A stretch of DNA of 7,923 bases, taken from assembly GCA_029940715.1 (NCBI GenBank), contig JAPYTU010000068.1, positions 1 through 7,923 of the forward strand. Direction: 5' to 3'. The position numbers and the translations under genes were made by a program. How positions within the stretch are numbered: position 1 is the first letter of the stretch; every line of letters begins with the position of its first letter. The notes beneath the pieces were generated by a model. It saw only the letters and a program-made list of their open reading frames with translations, had not been told where the DNA came from and did not search any database. This stretch comes from Cytophagales bacterium (GTDB taxonomy: Bacteria > Bacteroidota > Bacteroidia > Cytophagales > MED-G16). Shown here one piece after another: positions 1-7,923 of the stretch.

Positions 1-101
1 AATTTATATGCTCCTGTTTTATCAGATTTTACTGACCTAACCAATTTCGCATATTTTACGCCTGACTTATTTCTTAAAGATGCTACTACTTTCTTTGCCA
101 T
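1..101 (-). CDS. DUF4295 family protein, 5' part only
   Basis: This is a small basic protein whose first 33 residues are visible; the gene runs off the left edge. It begins MAKKVVASLRNKSG and reaches KSDKTGAYK, matching the start of the roughly 50-residue DUF4295 proteins that follow rpmG in Bacteroidota. The family's function is not established; its size, charge and place behind two ribosomal protein genes suggest a ribosome-associated role, which is inference. The ATG shares one base with the rpmG stop codon (TAATG on the minus strand), a layout that favours translational coupling. No separate promoter or Shine-Dalgarno sequence is visible. In many Bacteroidota ftsY follows next, but that would lie outside the window. 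Confidence 0.85.
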   Translation of the reverse strand, partial: MAKKVVASLRNKSGVKYAKLVRSVKSDKTGAYK

Positions 102-283
102 TACTTAATTTCTTTATGAATTGTATATTTTCTAAGAATTGGATTATATTTTTTTAACTCAATTCTATCAGGAGTATTTTTTTTATTTTTTGTAGATATA
201 TATCTAGATGTGCCAGGATGACCCGATTTCTTATGTTCTGTACATTCTAAAATAACTTGAGTTCTATTTCCTTTTTTAGCCAT
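101..283 (-). CDS. rpmG: 50S ribosomal protein L33
   Basis: L33 is a small protein of the large ribosomal subunit near the E site. The 60-residue product carries the family core: RYISTKNKKNTPDRIELKKY (residues 27-46), then the NPILRKYTIHKEIK tail. Zinc-binding L33 forms have two CxxC pairs. Here the first is reduced to CTEH (Cys14, His17) and the second is replaced by NPIL, so this is the zinc-free form usual in Bacteroidota. It starts 2 bases after the rpmB stop and its own stop overlaps the next ATG, so it is surely cotranscribed with rpmB. The start is well supported by the MAKKGNR opening typical of the lineage. Confidence 0.97.
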   Translation of the reverse strand: MAKKGNRTQVILECTEHKKSGHPGTSRYISTKNKKNTPDRIELKKYNPILRKYTIHKEIK

Positions 284-285
284 AA

Positions 286-525
286 TTATATAGTTAAAGT
301 TCCTTTTTCTTTAGCTTTTTTTAAAACTGCACTAATTCCAAACTTATTAATAGATTTAAGAGCTGATGAACAAATCTTAATTTTTATCCATTTATCTTCT
401 TCAGGTATATAAAACTTTTTTAAATGAAGATTAGGATAGAACATTCTCTTAGTTCTATTCTTAGCTTTAGATACATTATTACCTACTCTAGCTCTTTTTC
501 CAGTGATCTGACAAACTTTAGACAT
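286..525 (-). CDS. rpmB: 50S ribosomal protein L28
   Basis: L28 is a component of the large ribosomal subunit. The product has 79 residues and opens MSKVCQITGKRARVGNNVS, the classic L28 N-terminus, followed by KNRTKRMFYPNLH and a conserved hydrophobic C-terminal part (SALKSINKFGISAVLKKAKEKG). Only Cys5 remains, so no zinc site can form. The frame can be extended seven codons upstream to a GTG at 546, but the ATG at 525 is chosen because the family starts exactly at MSKVCQ and because the predicted promoter leaves only a short leader. It is the first gene of a unit with rpmG and the DUF4295 gene. There is no Shine-Dalgarno sequence; the leader is A/T rich. Confidence 0.96.
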   Translation of the reverse strand: MSKVCQITGKRARVGNNVSKAKNRTKRMFYPNLHLKKFYIPEEDKWIKIKICSSALKSINKFGISAVLKKAKEKGTLTI

Positions 526-547
526 GACAGTTTTTTTAATTAGCACG

Positions 548-578
548 CAAATATCGTAAAACTGTAAATAATAACAAA
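548..578 (-). promoter_or_regulatory. Predicted Bacteroidota-type promoter for rpmB-rpmG-DUF4295
   Basis: On the minus strand a perfect TTTG (575-578) is followed by exactly 19 bases and then GATATTTG (548-555), one mismatch from the -7 consensus TAnnTTTG of the Bacteroidota primary sigma factor. The element ends 22 bases before the rpmB ATG, implying a leader of about 15 bases. The spacing is seen directly; activity is inferred. Confidence 0.6.
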
Positions 579-590
579 CCTCGTCTTAGT

Positions 591-632
591 TTTTATTATT
601 TAATAATTTATATAATTTTATTAATAATAAAA
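591..632. repeat. 10-bp A/T inverted repeat upstream of rocD
   Basis: TTTTATTATT (591-600) and its exact reverse complement AATAATAAAA (623-632) flank a 22-base spacer that contains the candidate rocD -7 element. Because the region is almost pure A/T, a 10-bp match could arise by chance. A role as operator or hairpin is speculative. Confidence 0.3.
613..620 (+). promoter_or_regulatory. Weak candidate -7 promoter element for rocD
   Basis: TAATTTTA differs from TAnnTTTG at one position and lies 22 bases before the rocD ATG, the same distance as the -7 elements of rpmB and pyrC. A TTTT at 590-593, 19 bases upstream, is a poor match to the -33 TTTG. The A/T richness makes this call weak on sequence alone; the matching distance is the main support. 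Confidence 0.3.
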
Positions 633-642
633 TTACCTTAAT

Positions 643-1866
643 ATGATAAAAAATAGTTTGAAAGCAATAAATCTTGAAAATAAATACGGAGCACATAATT
701 ATCATCCGCTTCCTGTCGTTCTATCAAAAGGAGAAGGAGTATATGTTTGGGATGTTGAAGGTAAAAAGTATTTTGATTTTTTATCAGCTTATTCTGCAGT
801 AAATCAAGGTCATTGCCATCCAAAAATAATCAATTCACTAATTGAGCAATCCAAAATATTAACACTTACTTCAAGAGCCTTTTATAATGATGTTCTAGGA
901 GAATATGAAGAATATGTTACTAAGTATTTTAATTATGATAAAGTACTTCCAATGAATACTGGTGTAGAGGGAGGTGAAACTGCAAATAAATTAGCCAGAA
1001 AATGGGGTTATCTAATAAAAGGTATTGAAGAAAATAAAGCAAAAATTATTTTTGCTAACGGAAATTTTTGGGGAAGAACATTAGCAGCAATATCTAGTTC
1101 TAATGACCCACTGTCATACAAAGATTTTGGTCCTTTTATGCCAGGATATGAATTAGTTCCCTACAATGATTTAAATTCTTTAGAAGAAGCGTTTCAAGAC
1201 AGTAATGTCTGCGCATTTATGGTAGAGCCTATTCAAGGAGAAGCTGGAGTAGTTGTTCCCGATGAAGGATATCTAGCTGGAGTTAAAAAATTATGTTCTC
1301 AGTATAACGTTCTTTTTATGGCTGATGAAGTTCAAACAGGAATTGCTAGAACTGGAAAAATGCTTGCTACTGACTATGAAGATGCTAGACCTGATGTCCT
1401 TATTCTTGGAAAAGCATTATCAGGAGGAGTTTTACCGGTATCTGCCGTTTTAGCAGATGATGAAATAATGATGTGCATAAAACCAGGAGAACACGGATCA
1501 ACATATGGAGGAAATCCTCTTGCATGTGCTGTTGCCAAAACTGCACTTGAAGTAATAAAAGATGAAAACCTTGAAGAAAATGCAATGTTAATGGGAAACT
1601 ATTTTAGAAAAAAAATGAATGATTTAGCAAAAGAATCAGATCTTGTAAATCTTATAAGGGGAAAAGGACTTTTAAATGCTCTAGTAATTAATGATTCTGA
1701 AGACAGTTCAACAGGTTGGGACATATGTTTAAAAATGAAAGAAAAGGGATTAATTGCAAAACCAACACATGGTAATATTATACGTTTTGCTCCTCCTCTT
1801 GTCATAAACAAGAAAGAGATTGATGAATCTTGTCAAATAATTAGAGATTGTATATTAAATTTTTAA
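643..1866 (+). CDS. rocD: Ornithine--oxo-acid aminotransferase
   Basis: This cytosolic PLP enzyme (class III aminotransferase) transfers the delta-amino group of ornithine to 2-oxoglutarate, giving glutamate 5-semialdehyde and glutamate, and so links arginine/ornithine with proline metabolism. The 407-residue product is full length. Aligned from memory with human OAT, the active-site residues sit at a constant offset of 35: Tyr20 and Tyr50 (substrate), Phe142, Arg145, Glu200, Asp228 (pyridine nitrogen), Gln231, Lys257 in LGKALSGG (Schiff base) and Thr287. The final arginine is Arg381 in IIRFAPP. Tyr20 argues for ornithine over acetylornithine or GABA as substrate. The C-terminal part (VINDSEDSST, AKPTHGNIIRFAPPLV) is flavobacterial in style, while NFWGRTLAAISSS and YNDL resemble animal OAT. 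It is transcribed alone, divergent from rpmB, and ends 3 bases from the convergent GroES-like gene. No Shine-Dalgarno sequence is present. Confidence 0.95.
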   Translation: MIKNSLKAINLENKYGAHNYHPLPVVLSKGEGVYVWDVEGKKYFDFLSAYSAVNQGHCHPKIINSLIEQSKILTLTSRAFYNDVLGEYEEYVTKYFNYDKVLPMNTGVEGGETANKLARKWGYLIKGIEENKAKIIFANGNFWGRTLAAISSSNDPLSYKDFGPFMPGYELVPYNDLNSLEEAFQDSNVCAFMVEPIQGEAGVVVPDEGYLAGVKKLCSQYNVLFMADEVQTGIARTGKMLATDYEDARPDVLILGKALSGGVLPVSAVLADDEIMMCIKPGEHGSTYGGNPLACAVAKTALEVIKDENLEENAMLMGNYFRKKMNDLAKESDLVNLIRGKGLLNALVINDSEDSSTGWDICLKMKEKGLIAKPTHGNIIRFAPPLVINKKEIDESCQIIRDCILNF

Positions 1867-1869
1867 TAA

Positions 1870-2250
1870 TCAATTAAATAATTCCTCATCTCTTTCAATC
1901 ATTAAAATAGCAGATTGTGGTACAATAAAATATTTATCTCCTTGATACATAACTTCGTAAGAACTTCCTTGTAAAAAAACTGCTAAATCACCTTCTCTAA
2001 CTTGTAATGGAATATATTTAATTTTTTCTTTTTCATTTTTCCATGTTTCATCATCATCAATTGGCAAAGGAATAGGATAACCGGGTCCTGATTTTACAAC
2101 GTATCCATATTGTATTTTTTCTTTTTCTTTTACTCCAGGAGGAAGGTAAAGTCCACTCGCAGATCTTCCAGATTCTTTTCTCGGTTTTATTAAGACTCTA
2201 TCTCCAACAATATTTATTTTATCCAAAGATGTATTTGATGTTTTATTCAT
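1870..2250 (-). CDS. GroES-family (Cpn10) co-chaperone paralogue
   Basis: This 126-residue protein has the Cpn10 fold signature: IVGDRVLIKP (14-23), a mobile-loop segment ending in GLYLPPG (33-39), YGYVVKSGPGYP (48-59), VREGDLAVF (84-92), YEVMYQGDKYFIVPQSAIL (98-116). It differs from standard GroES (about 97 residues) by an N-terminal extension of about a dozen residues and by a long acidic insert around residues 62-80 (DDDETWKNEKEK) where GroES has its short roof loop. The hydrophobic tripeptide that grips GroEL (IVL in GroES) reads LYL. Similar proteins are annotated in flavobacteria as co-chaperone GroES family, separate from the true groES that sits beside groEL; no groEL is here. It is the last gene of the gcvP-rmuC unit, 18 bases after rmuC. 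Partner and function are unknown; a specialised chaperonin cap is inference. Confidence 0.85.
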   Translation of the reverse strand: MNKTSNTSLDKINIVGDRVLIKPRKESGRSASGLYLPPGVKEKEKIQYGYVVKSGPGYPIPLPIDDDETWKNEKEKIKYIPLQVREGDLAVFLQGSSYEVMYQGDKYFIVPQSAILMIERDEELFN

Positions 2251-2268
2251 AATATTAAAAATAATAAT

Positions 2269-3414
2269 TTAATCAGCTCTATCTATTAATTTTGAATGAA
2301 TTTTTTTGCTTGCTTTAGCTCCTAACTCTCTCAATCTTTCAGATTTTCTTACCAAATTATCTTTGCCATCTACCAATTTTTTCATAGCATTAGAATAAGT
2401 TTGTTTAGTAGAGTCAATATTAGTTCCAACTTTAATTAATTCATCTGAAAAAGAACAAAATTTATCATAAAGCGCACCCGCCTGTCTTGCAATTTCTAAG
2501 GCGTGTTTGTTTTGATTATCTTGTTTCCACATAAATGAAACGGTACTTAACGTCGCTAATAAAGTTGAAGTTGAGACAATAATAATATTATTTTCTAATG
2601 CTTTATCATAAATTTGAGAATCTTCAATTAACGCCAACCCTAACGCAGGTTCATTAGCAATGAACATTAAAATATAATCAGGTTGATTTAACTCCAAATT
2701 TTGATATTTTTTTTCAGAAAGACTCTTAACGTGATTATTAACACTTTTAACGTGATCTTTTAATAAATTCTTTTTTTCATCACTATTCTCAGTATTAAAA
2801 TAATTAGCGTATGCCGTTAATGATACCTTTGAATCAACAATAATATTTTTTCCATCTGGTAAATTAACTATGTAATCCGGCCTTTGATTATCATCATCTT
2901 CGTTTTTAAAATTTTTTTCTTTATCATATCCAATACCTTCTTTTAATCCTACTTTTTTTAAAATATTCTCGACCTGTAACTCACCCCAATTACCTTGTGT
3001 TTTAGAATCACCTTTCAATGCATGAGTAAGATTTTCCGCTTCTTTGCTCATTTGTAAATTCAATTCTTTCAAACTTTTAATTTGTTCTTGAAGGCGACCA
3101 TTCCATTCAGAATTAGCTTGATTAGATTTTTCTACTTTATTTTCAAAATTTTGAATCCTCTCCTTTAATGGATCAAGAATCGTAGAAATACTTTCTTTAT
3201 TATTCGATGAAAATTTTTTTGATTTTTCTTCAAAAATTTCATTAGCAAGATTTTTAAATTCAAGAGAAAGAATATTCTTCATCTGTTTTAATTCTTCTGA
3301 TTTTTTTTCATGTGCTTCATCTAAAGATATATTAGAATTATTTGAAAGTTTAAAAACTATATATGCTACACCACAGAGAATAACTAGTCCAAGAAGAATT
3401 AAAAAAACATCCAT
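2269..3414 (-). CDS. rmuC: RmuC-family DNA recombination protein
   Basis: RmuC in E. coli limits inversions at short inverted repeats and is predicted to be a nuclease-like protein; its biochemical activity is not settled. The 381-residue product shows an N-terminal membrane anchor (residues 2-22), a long charged coiled-coil region (about 32-135), then the RmuC core: GDSKTQGNWGELQVENIL (135-152), RPDYIVNLPDGKNIIVDSKVSL (178-199) and FIANEPALGLAL (251-262). Asp180, Asp194 and Lys196 fit a PD-(D/E)xK-like active site. It is shorter than E. coli RmuC (about 475), mainly for lack of a long C-terminal tail. The start is set at the ATG at 3414, directly before the hydrophobic anchor, rather than a TTG two codons upstream. 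It lies 30 bases after gcvP and 18 before the GroES-like gene on the same strand, so cotranscription is likely. Confidence 0.92.
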   Translation of the reverse strand: MDVFLILLGLVILCGVAYIVFKLSNNSNISLDEAHEKKSEELKQMKNILSLEFKNLANEIFEEKSKKFSSNNKESISTILDPLKERIQNFENKVEKSNQANSEWNGRLQEQIKSLKELNLQMSKEAENLTHALKGDSKTQGNWGELQVENILKKVGLKEGIGYDKEKNFKNEDDDNQRPDYIVNLPDGKNIIVDSKVSLTAYANYFNTENSDEKKNLLKDHVKSVNNHVKSLSEKKYQNLELNQPDYILMFIANEPALGLALIEDSQIYDKALENNIIIVSTSTLLATLSTVSFMWKQDNQNKHALEIARQAGALYDKFCSFSDELIKVGTNIDSTKQTYSNAMKKLVDGKDNLVRKSERLRELGAKASKKIHSKLIDRAD

Positions 3415-3444
3415 ATTCAAAAATAACTATTTATTTCTTACATA

Positions 3445-6324
<2,880 letters not shown>

Positions 6325-6349
6325 AATTTGAGTAACAAAAATTAATAAG

Positions 6350-6379
6350 CAAATGTATATACAAACTTTAAAAATAAAA
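6350..6379 (-). promoter_or_regulatory. Predicted promoter for gcvP-rmuC-GroES-like unit
   Basis: On the minus strand TACATTTG (6350-6357) is a full match to the Bacteroidota -7 consensus TAnnTTTG, ending 25 bases before the gcvP ATG. Eighteen bases further upstream, TTTA (6376-6379) is a 3-of-4 match to the -33 TTTG. The implied leader is about 18 bases. A palindrome overlaps this element (see 6354-6363). Confidence 0.5.
6354..6363. repeat. 10-bp palindrome TGTATATACA over the gcvP promoter
   Basis: TGTATATACA is perfectly self-complementary and overlaps the upstream half of the predicted gcvP -7 element. Its position would suit an operator bound by a dimeric regulator, but it is short and mostly A/T, so the role is inference only. 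Confidence 0.35.
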
Positions 6380-6383
6380 TTGA

Positions 6384-6432
6384 TTGCATTAAAGAAAATG
6401 TATTAATTCTAATATTTTAAATTTGCATTAAA
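6384..6432. repeat. Direct repeat of TTGCATTAAA between gcvP and pyrC
   Basis: TTGCATTAAA occurs at 6384-6393 and again at 6423-6432, 39 bases start to start. The second copy overlaps the end of the predicted pyrC -7 element and covers the expected transcription start. The flanking bases differ, so the match is exactly 10 bp. It could be a regulator site pair for pyrC or gcvP, or a chance match in A/T-rich DNA. Confidence 0.4.
6418..6425 (+). promoter_or_regulatory. Predicted -7 promoter element for pyrC
   Basis: TAAATTTG matches the TAnnTTTG consensus fully and ends 22 bases before the pyrC ATG, giving a leader of about 15 bases. No good TTTG is present 19-20 bases upstream; the nearest is an ATG at 6398-6400, so the -33 part is weak or needs an activator. 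Confidence 0.45.
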
Positions 6433-6447
6433 TATCAAAATATATTG

Positions 6448-7785
6448 ATGTCTTCTATACTAATAAAAAATGCTAAAATCATTAATGAAAATAAAATATC
6501 AACTAATGACATTTTAATAAAAAATGCTAGAATTGAAAAAATTGATCCAAATATATCTGTTGATTATAAGTGTGAAATCATAAATGCTGAAAATTTATGT
6601 CTTATTCCAGGATTAATCGATGATCAAGTTCATTTTAGAGAACCAGGACTCACTCATAAAGGAGAAATATACACTGAATCCATGGCAGCTGTTGCTGGTG
6701 GAATAACTTCTTATATGGAAATGCCAAATACTATACCTAATGCAACTAACATCGATGAATTAGAAAAAAAATATTCTATTGCTAAACAAAAATCATTTGC
6801 TAATTACTCTTTCTACATTGGAGCAACCAATAATAATTATGATGAGGTATTAAAAGTTGATAAAAAAAGTGTGTGTGGAATTAAAATATTTATGGGTTCA
6901 TCAACTGGTAATATGTTAGTAGACAATAATGATACTTTAAAAATAATTTTTAAAAATGCAGAAACAATAATTGCTACCCATTGTGAAGATGAAAATATCA
7001 TCAAAAAAAATACGATGAAAGCTCTTGAAAAATATGGAGATAACATACCAATTAGCGAGCATCCCATAATTCGATCACGAGAAGCGTGTTTTCAATCTTC
7101 ATCTAAGGCAATACAACTTGCTAAAGAATTTGATACTAAACTCCATGTACTACACGTCTCAACAAAAGAAGAAATAAATCTCTTTTCCAATATTAATTTA
7201 AAAGACAAAAAAATAACATGTGAGGGCTGCATACATCATTTGTGGTTTAATGAAAAAGACTATGAAAAATTGGGTAATATGATTAAATGGAATCCTGCAA
7301 TAAAATCGCTAGAAGATAAAGACGCAATATTAGATGGATTAATTAATAATTATATTGATGTAATAGCTACCGATCATTCTCCTCATACAATTGAGGAAAA
7401 ATCCAACAATTATACAAATTGTCCTTCGGGTGGACCCCTCATACAACATTCTTTACCTGCCTTATTAGAAATGTACCACAATAATAAAATTGATTTAGAA
7501 ACAATTGTTCAAAAAACATCTCATAATCCTGCCATCTTATTTGATATTAAAGAAAGAGGTTTTATAAGAGAGGGTTATTTTGCAGATCTTGTACTATTTG
7601 ATTTAGATAATATATGGAAGGTTTCAGAAAATAAAATTTTTTCTAAATGTAACTGGACACCATTTATAAATGAAAGTTTCAGGTCTAAAATAATACACAC
7701 TATTGTATCTGGAAATCATATTTATAATAGTGGTAATATCAAGTTAAATCCCGCGTCATTAAGATTAGAATTTGACAGAGATTAA
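6448..7785 (+). CDS. pyrC: Dihydroorotase (Bacteroidota type)
   Basis: Dihydroorotase closes N-carbamoyl-aspartate to dihydroorotate in de novo pyrimidine synthesis. The 445-residue product is a complete amidohydrolase-fold protein: an N-terminal beta part (1-55), the metal-binding TIM-barrel core, and a C-terminal closing strand set (GYFADLVLFDLD, 377-388). Likely metal and substrate residues are His62 and Arg64 in DDQVHFREPG, Asn94 in EMPNT, Lys146 in GIKIFMGSS (carboxylated lysine position), His178 in ATHCE, His236 in LHVLHVST and Asp309 in ATDHSPH. The first histidine of the usual HxH is Gln60; I recall the same IDDQVHFREPG in other Bacteroidota dihydroorotases, such as the Porphyromonas gingivalis one, so this is a lineage trait rather than decay. 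The ATG at 6448 is preferred to a TTG one codon upstream. It is read alone, divergent from gcvP. A related amidohydrolase function is possible but unlikely. Confidence 0.93.
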   Translation: MSSILIKNAKIINENKISTNDILIKNARIEKIDPNISVDYKCEIINAENLCLIPGLIDDQVHFREPGLTHKGEIYTESMAAVAGGITSYMEMPNTIPNATNIDELEKKYSIAKQKSFANYSFYIGATNNNYDEVLKVDKKSVCGIKIFMGSSTGNMLVDNNDTLKIIFKNAETIIATHCEDENIIKKNTMKALEKYGDNIPISEHPIIRSREACFQSSSKAIQLAKEFDTKLHVLHVSTKEEINLFSNINLKDKKITCEGCIHHLWFNEKDYEKLGNMIKWNPAIKSLEDKDAILDGLINNYIDVIATDHSPHTIEEKSNNYTNCPSGGPLIQHSLPALLEMYHNNKIDLETIVQKTSHNPAILFDIKERGFIREGYFADLVLFDLDNIWKVSENKIFSKCNWTPFINESFRSKIIHTIVSGNHIYNSGNIKLNPASLRLEFDRD

Positions 7786-7794
7786 ATAATTTAA

Positions 7795-7826
7795 TTTGTC
7801 TTAGTAAATACATTATTCTAGATTTG
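7795..7826 (+). promoter_or_regulatory. Near-ideal Bacteroidota promoter for tRNA-His
   Basis: TTTG (7795-7798), a 20-base spacer and TAGATTTG (7819-7826) match the TTTG-N19/20-TAnnTTTG consensus with no mismatch. Transcription would start around 7832-7834, a few bases before the tRNA. It lies just after the pyrC stop, so the tRNA is independently transcribed. Confidence 0.7.
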
Positions 7827-7839
7827 CTGAATTAATTAT

Positions 7840-7914
7840 GGTGGTTGTAGTTCAGTTGGTTAGAACGCCTGATTGTGGTTCAGGAGGTCGCCGGTTCGAG
7901 TCCGGTCTTCCACC
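7840..7914 (+). tRNA. tRNA-His (anticodon GTG)
   Basis: A complete cloverleaf is visible. The D-stem is GTTC/GAAC (7850-7853, 7863-7866), the anticodon stem CCTGA/TCAGG (7868-7872, 7880-7884) with loop TTGTGGT and anticodon GTG at 7875-7877, and the T-stem GCCGG/CCGGT (7890-7894, 7902-7906) with loop TTCGAGT. The extra G at position -1 that identifies tRNA-His is encoded (7840) and faces C73 (7914). The acceptor stem GTGGTTG/CTTCCAC pairs except for two adjacent U-U oppositions (7845-7846 against 7908-7909). CCA is not encoded and must be added after transcription. A six-base T run follows at 7916-7921. It may be the first of more tRNAs beyond the window. Confidence 0.93.
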
Positions 7915-7923
7915 CTTTTTTCT

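Noticed and set aside
526..546. GTG start extending L28 by seven residues
   Set aside because: L28 proteins begin MSxVCQ; the extension LIKKTV has no family counterpart and would nearly abolish the leader after the predicted promoter.
638..823. Open frame of 61 codons on the minus strand over the start of rocD
   Set aside because: It lies opposite a strongly supported enzyme gene, has no recognisable product and would cover the rocD start region.
3415..3420. TTG start for rmuC two codons upstream
   Set aside because: The ATG at 3414 directly precedes the membrane segment and ATG is used by every other gene here.
6325..6447. Glycine riboswitch before gcvP
   Set aside because: The whole divergent region is 123 very A/T-rich bases with none of the G/C-containing conserved core of that riboswitch, and the predicted leader is under 20 bases.
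6837..7067. Minus-strand open frame of 76 codons inside pyrC
   Set aside because: The hydrophobic stretches come from reading A/T-rich coding DNA backwards; pyrC is complete and conserved across it.
7781..7795. A/T palindrome ATTAAAT-A-ATTTAAT at the pyrC stop as a terminator
   Set aside because: The stem is only A-T pairs with almost no loop and is not followed by a T run; it would be too weak, and it overlaps the -33 TTTG of the tRNA promoter.

Overview
This 7.9 kb window comes from an AT-rich genome (roughly 30% GC by eye) with very tight gene packing. It looks like a member of the Bacteroidota, most likely a marine-type Flavobacteriales with a streamlined genome. The evidence is the rpmB-rpmG-DUF4295 gene order, a Bacteroidota-type dihydroorotase with the IDDQVHFREPG signature, a GroES-family paralogue of the kind seen in flavobacteria, the absence of Shine-Dalgarno sequences at every start, and promoters of the TTTG-N19/20-TAnnTTTG class. 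The standard bacterial code fits all genes. No gap between genes exceeds about 125 bases.

Layout. At the left edge, on the minus strand, lie rpmB (L28), rpmG (L33) and the 5' part of a DUF4295 gene, packed end to end as one ribosomal transcription unit. A divergent promoter region of about 117 bases separates them from rocD (ornithine aminotransferase, plus strand). rocD converges, with only 3 bases between stop codons, on a minus-strand unit read in the order gcvP (glycine decarboxylase P-protein), rmuC, and a divergent GroES-family gene, with spacings of 30 and 18 bases. A second divergent promoter region (123 bases) then leads to pyrC (dihydroorotase) on the plus strand. It is followed by a tRNA-His(GTG) with its own near-consensus promoter.

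How the genes work together. Most are housekeeping genes: translation (L28, L33, tRNA-His), amino-acid and one-carbon metabolism (rocD links ornithine to glutamate semialdehyde; gcvP feeds the glycine cleavage system) and pyrimidine synthesis (pyrC). The gcvP-rmuC-GroES-like unit mixes metabolism, a membrane-anchored DNA-recombination-limiting protein and a co-chaperone-like protein, with no obvious shared pathway.

I see no mobile element, CRISPR array, toxin, defence or biosynthetic cluster, and no clear undescribed system. The points most worth a second look are the altered Cpn10 paralogue, the consistent very short leaders placing promoters 22-25 bases before start codons, small repeats and a palindrome over the gcvP/pyrC promoters, an acceptor-stem double mismatch in the tRNA, and a rocD with motifs that read like animal ornithine aminotransferase.
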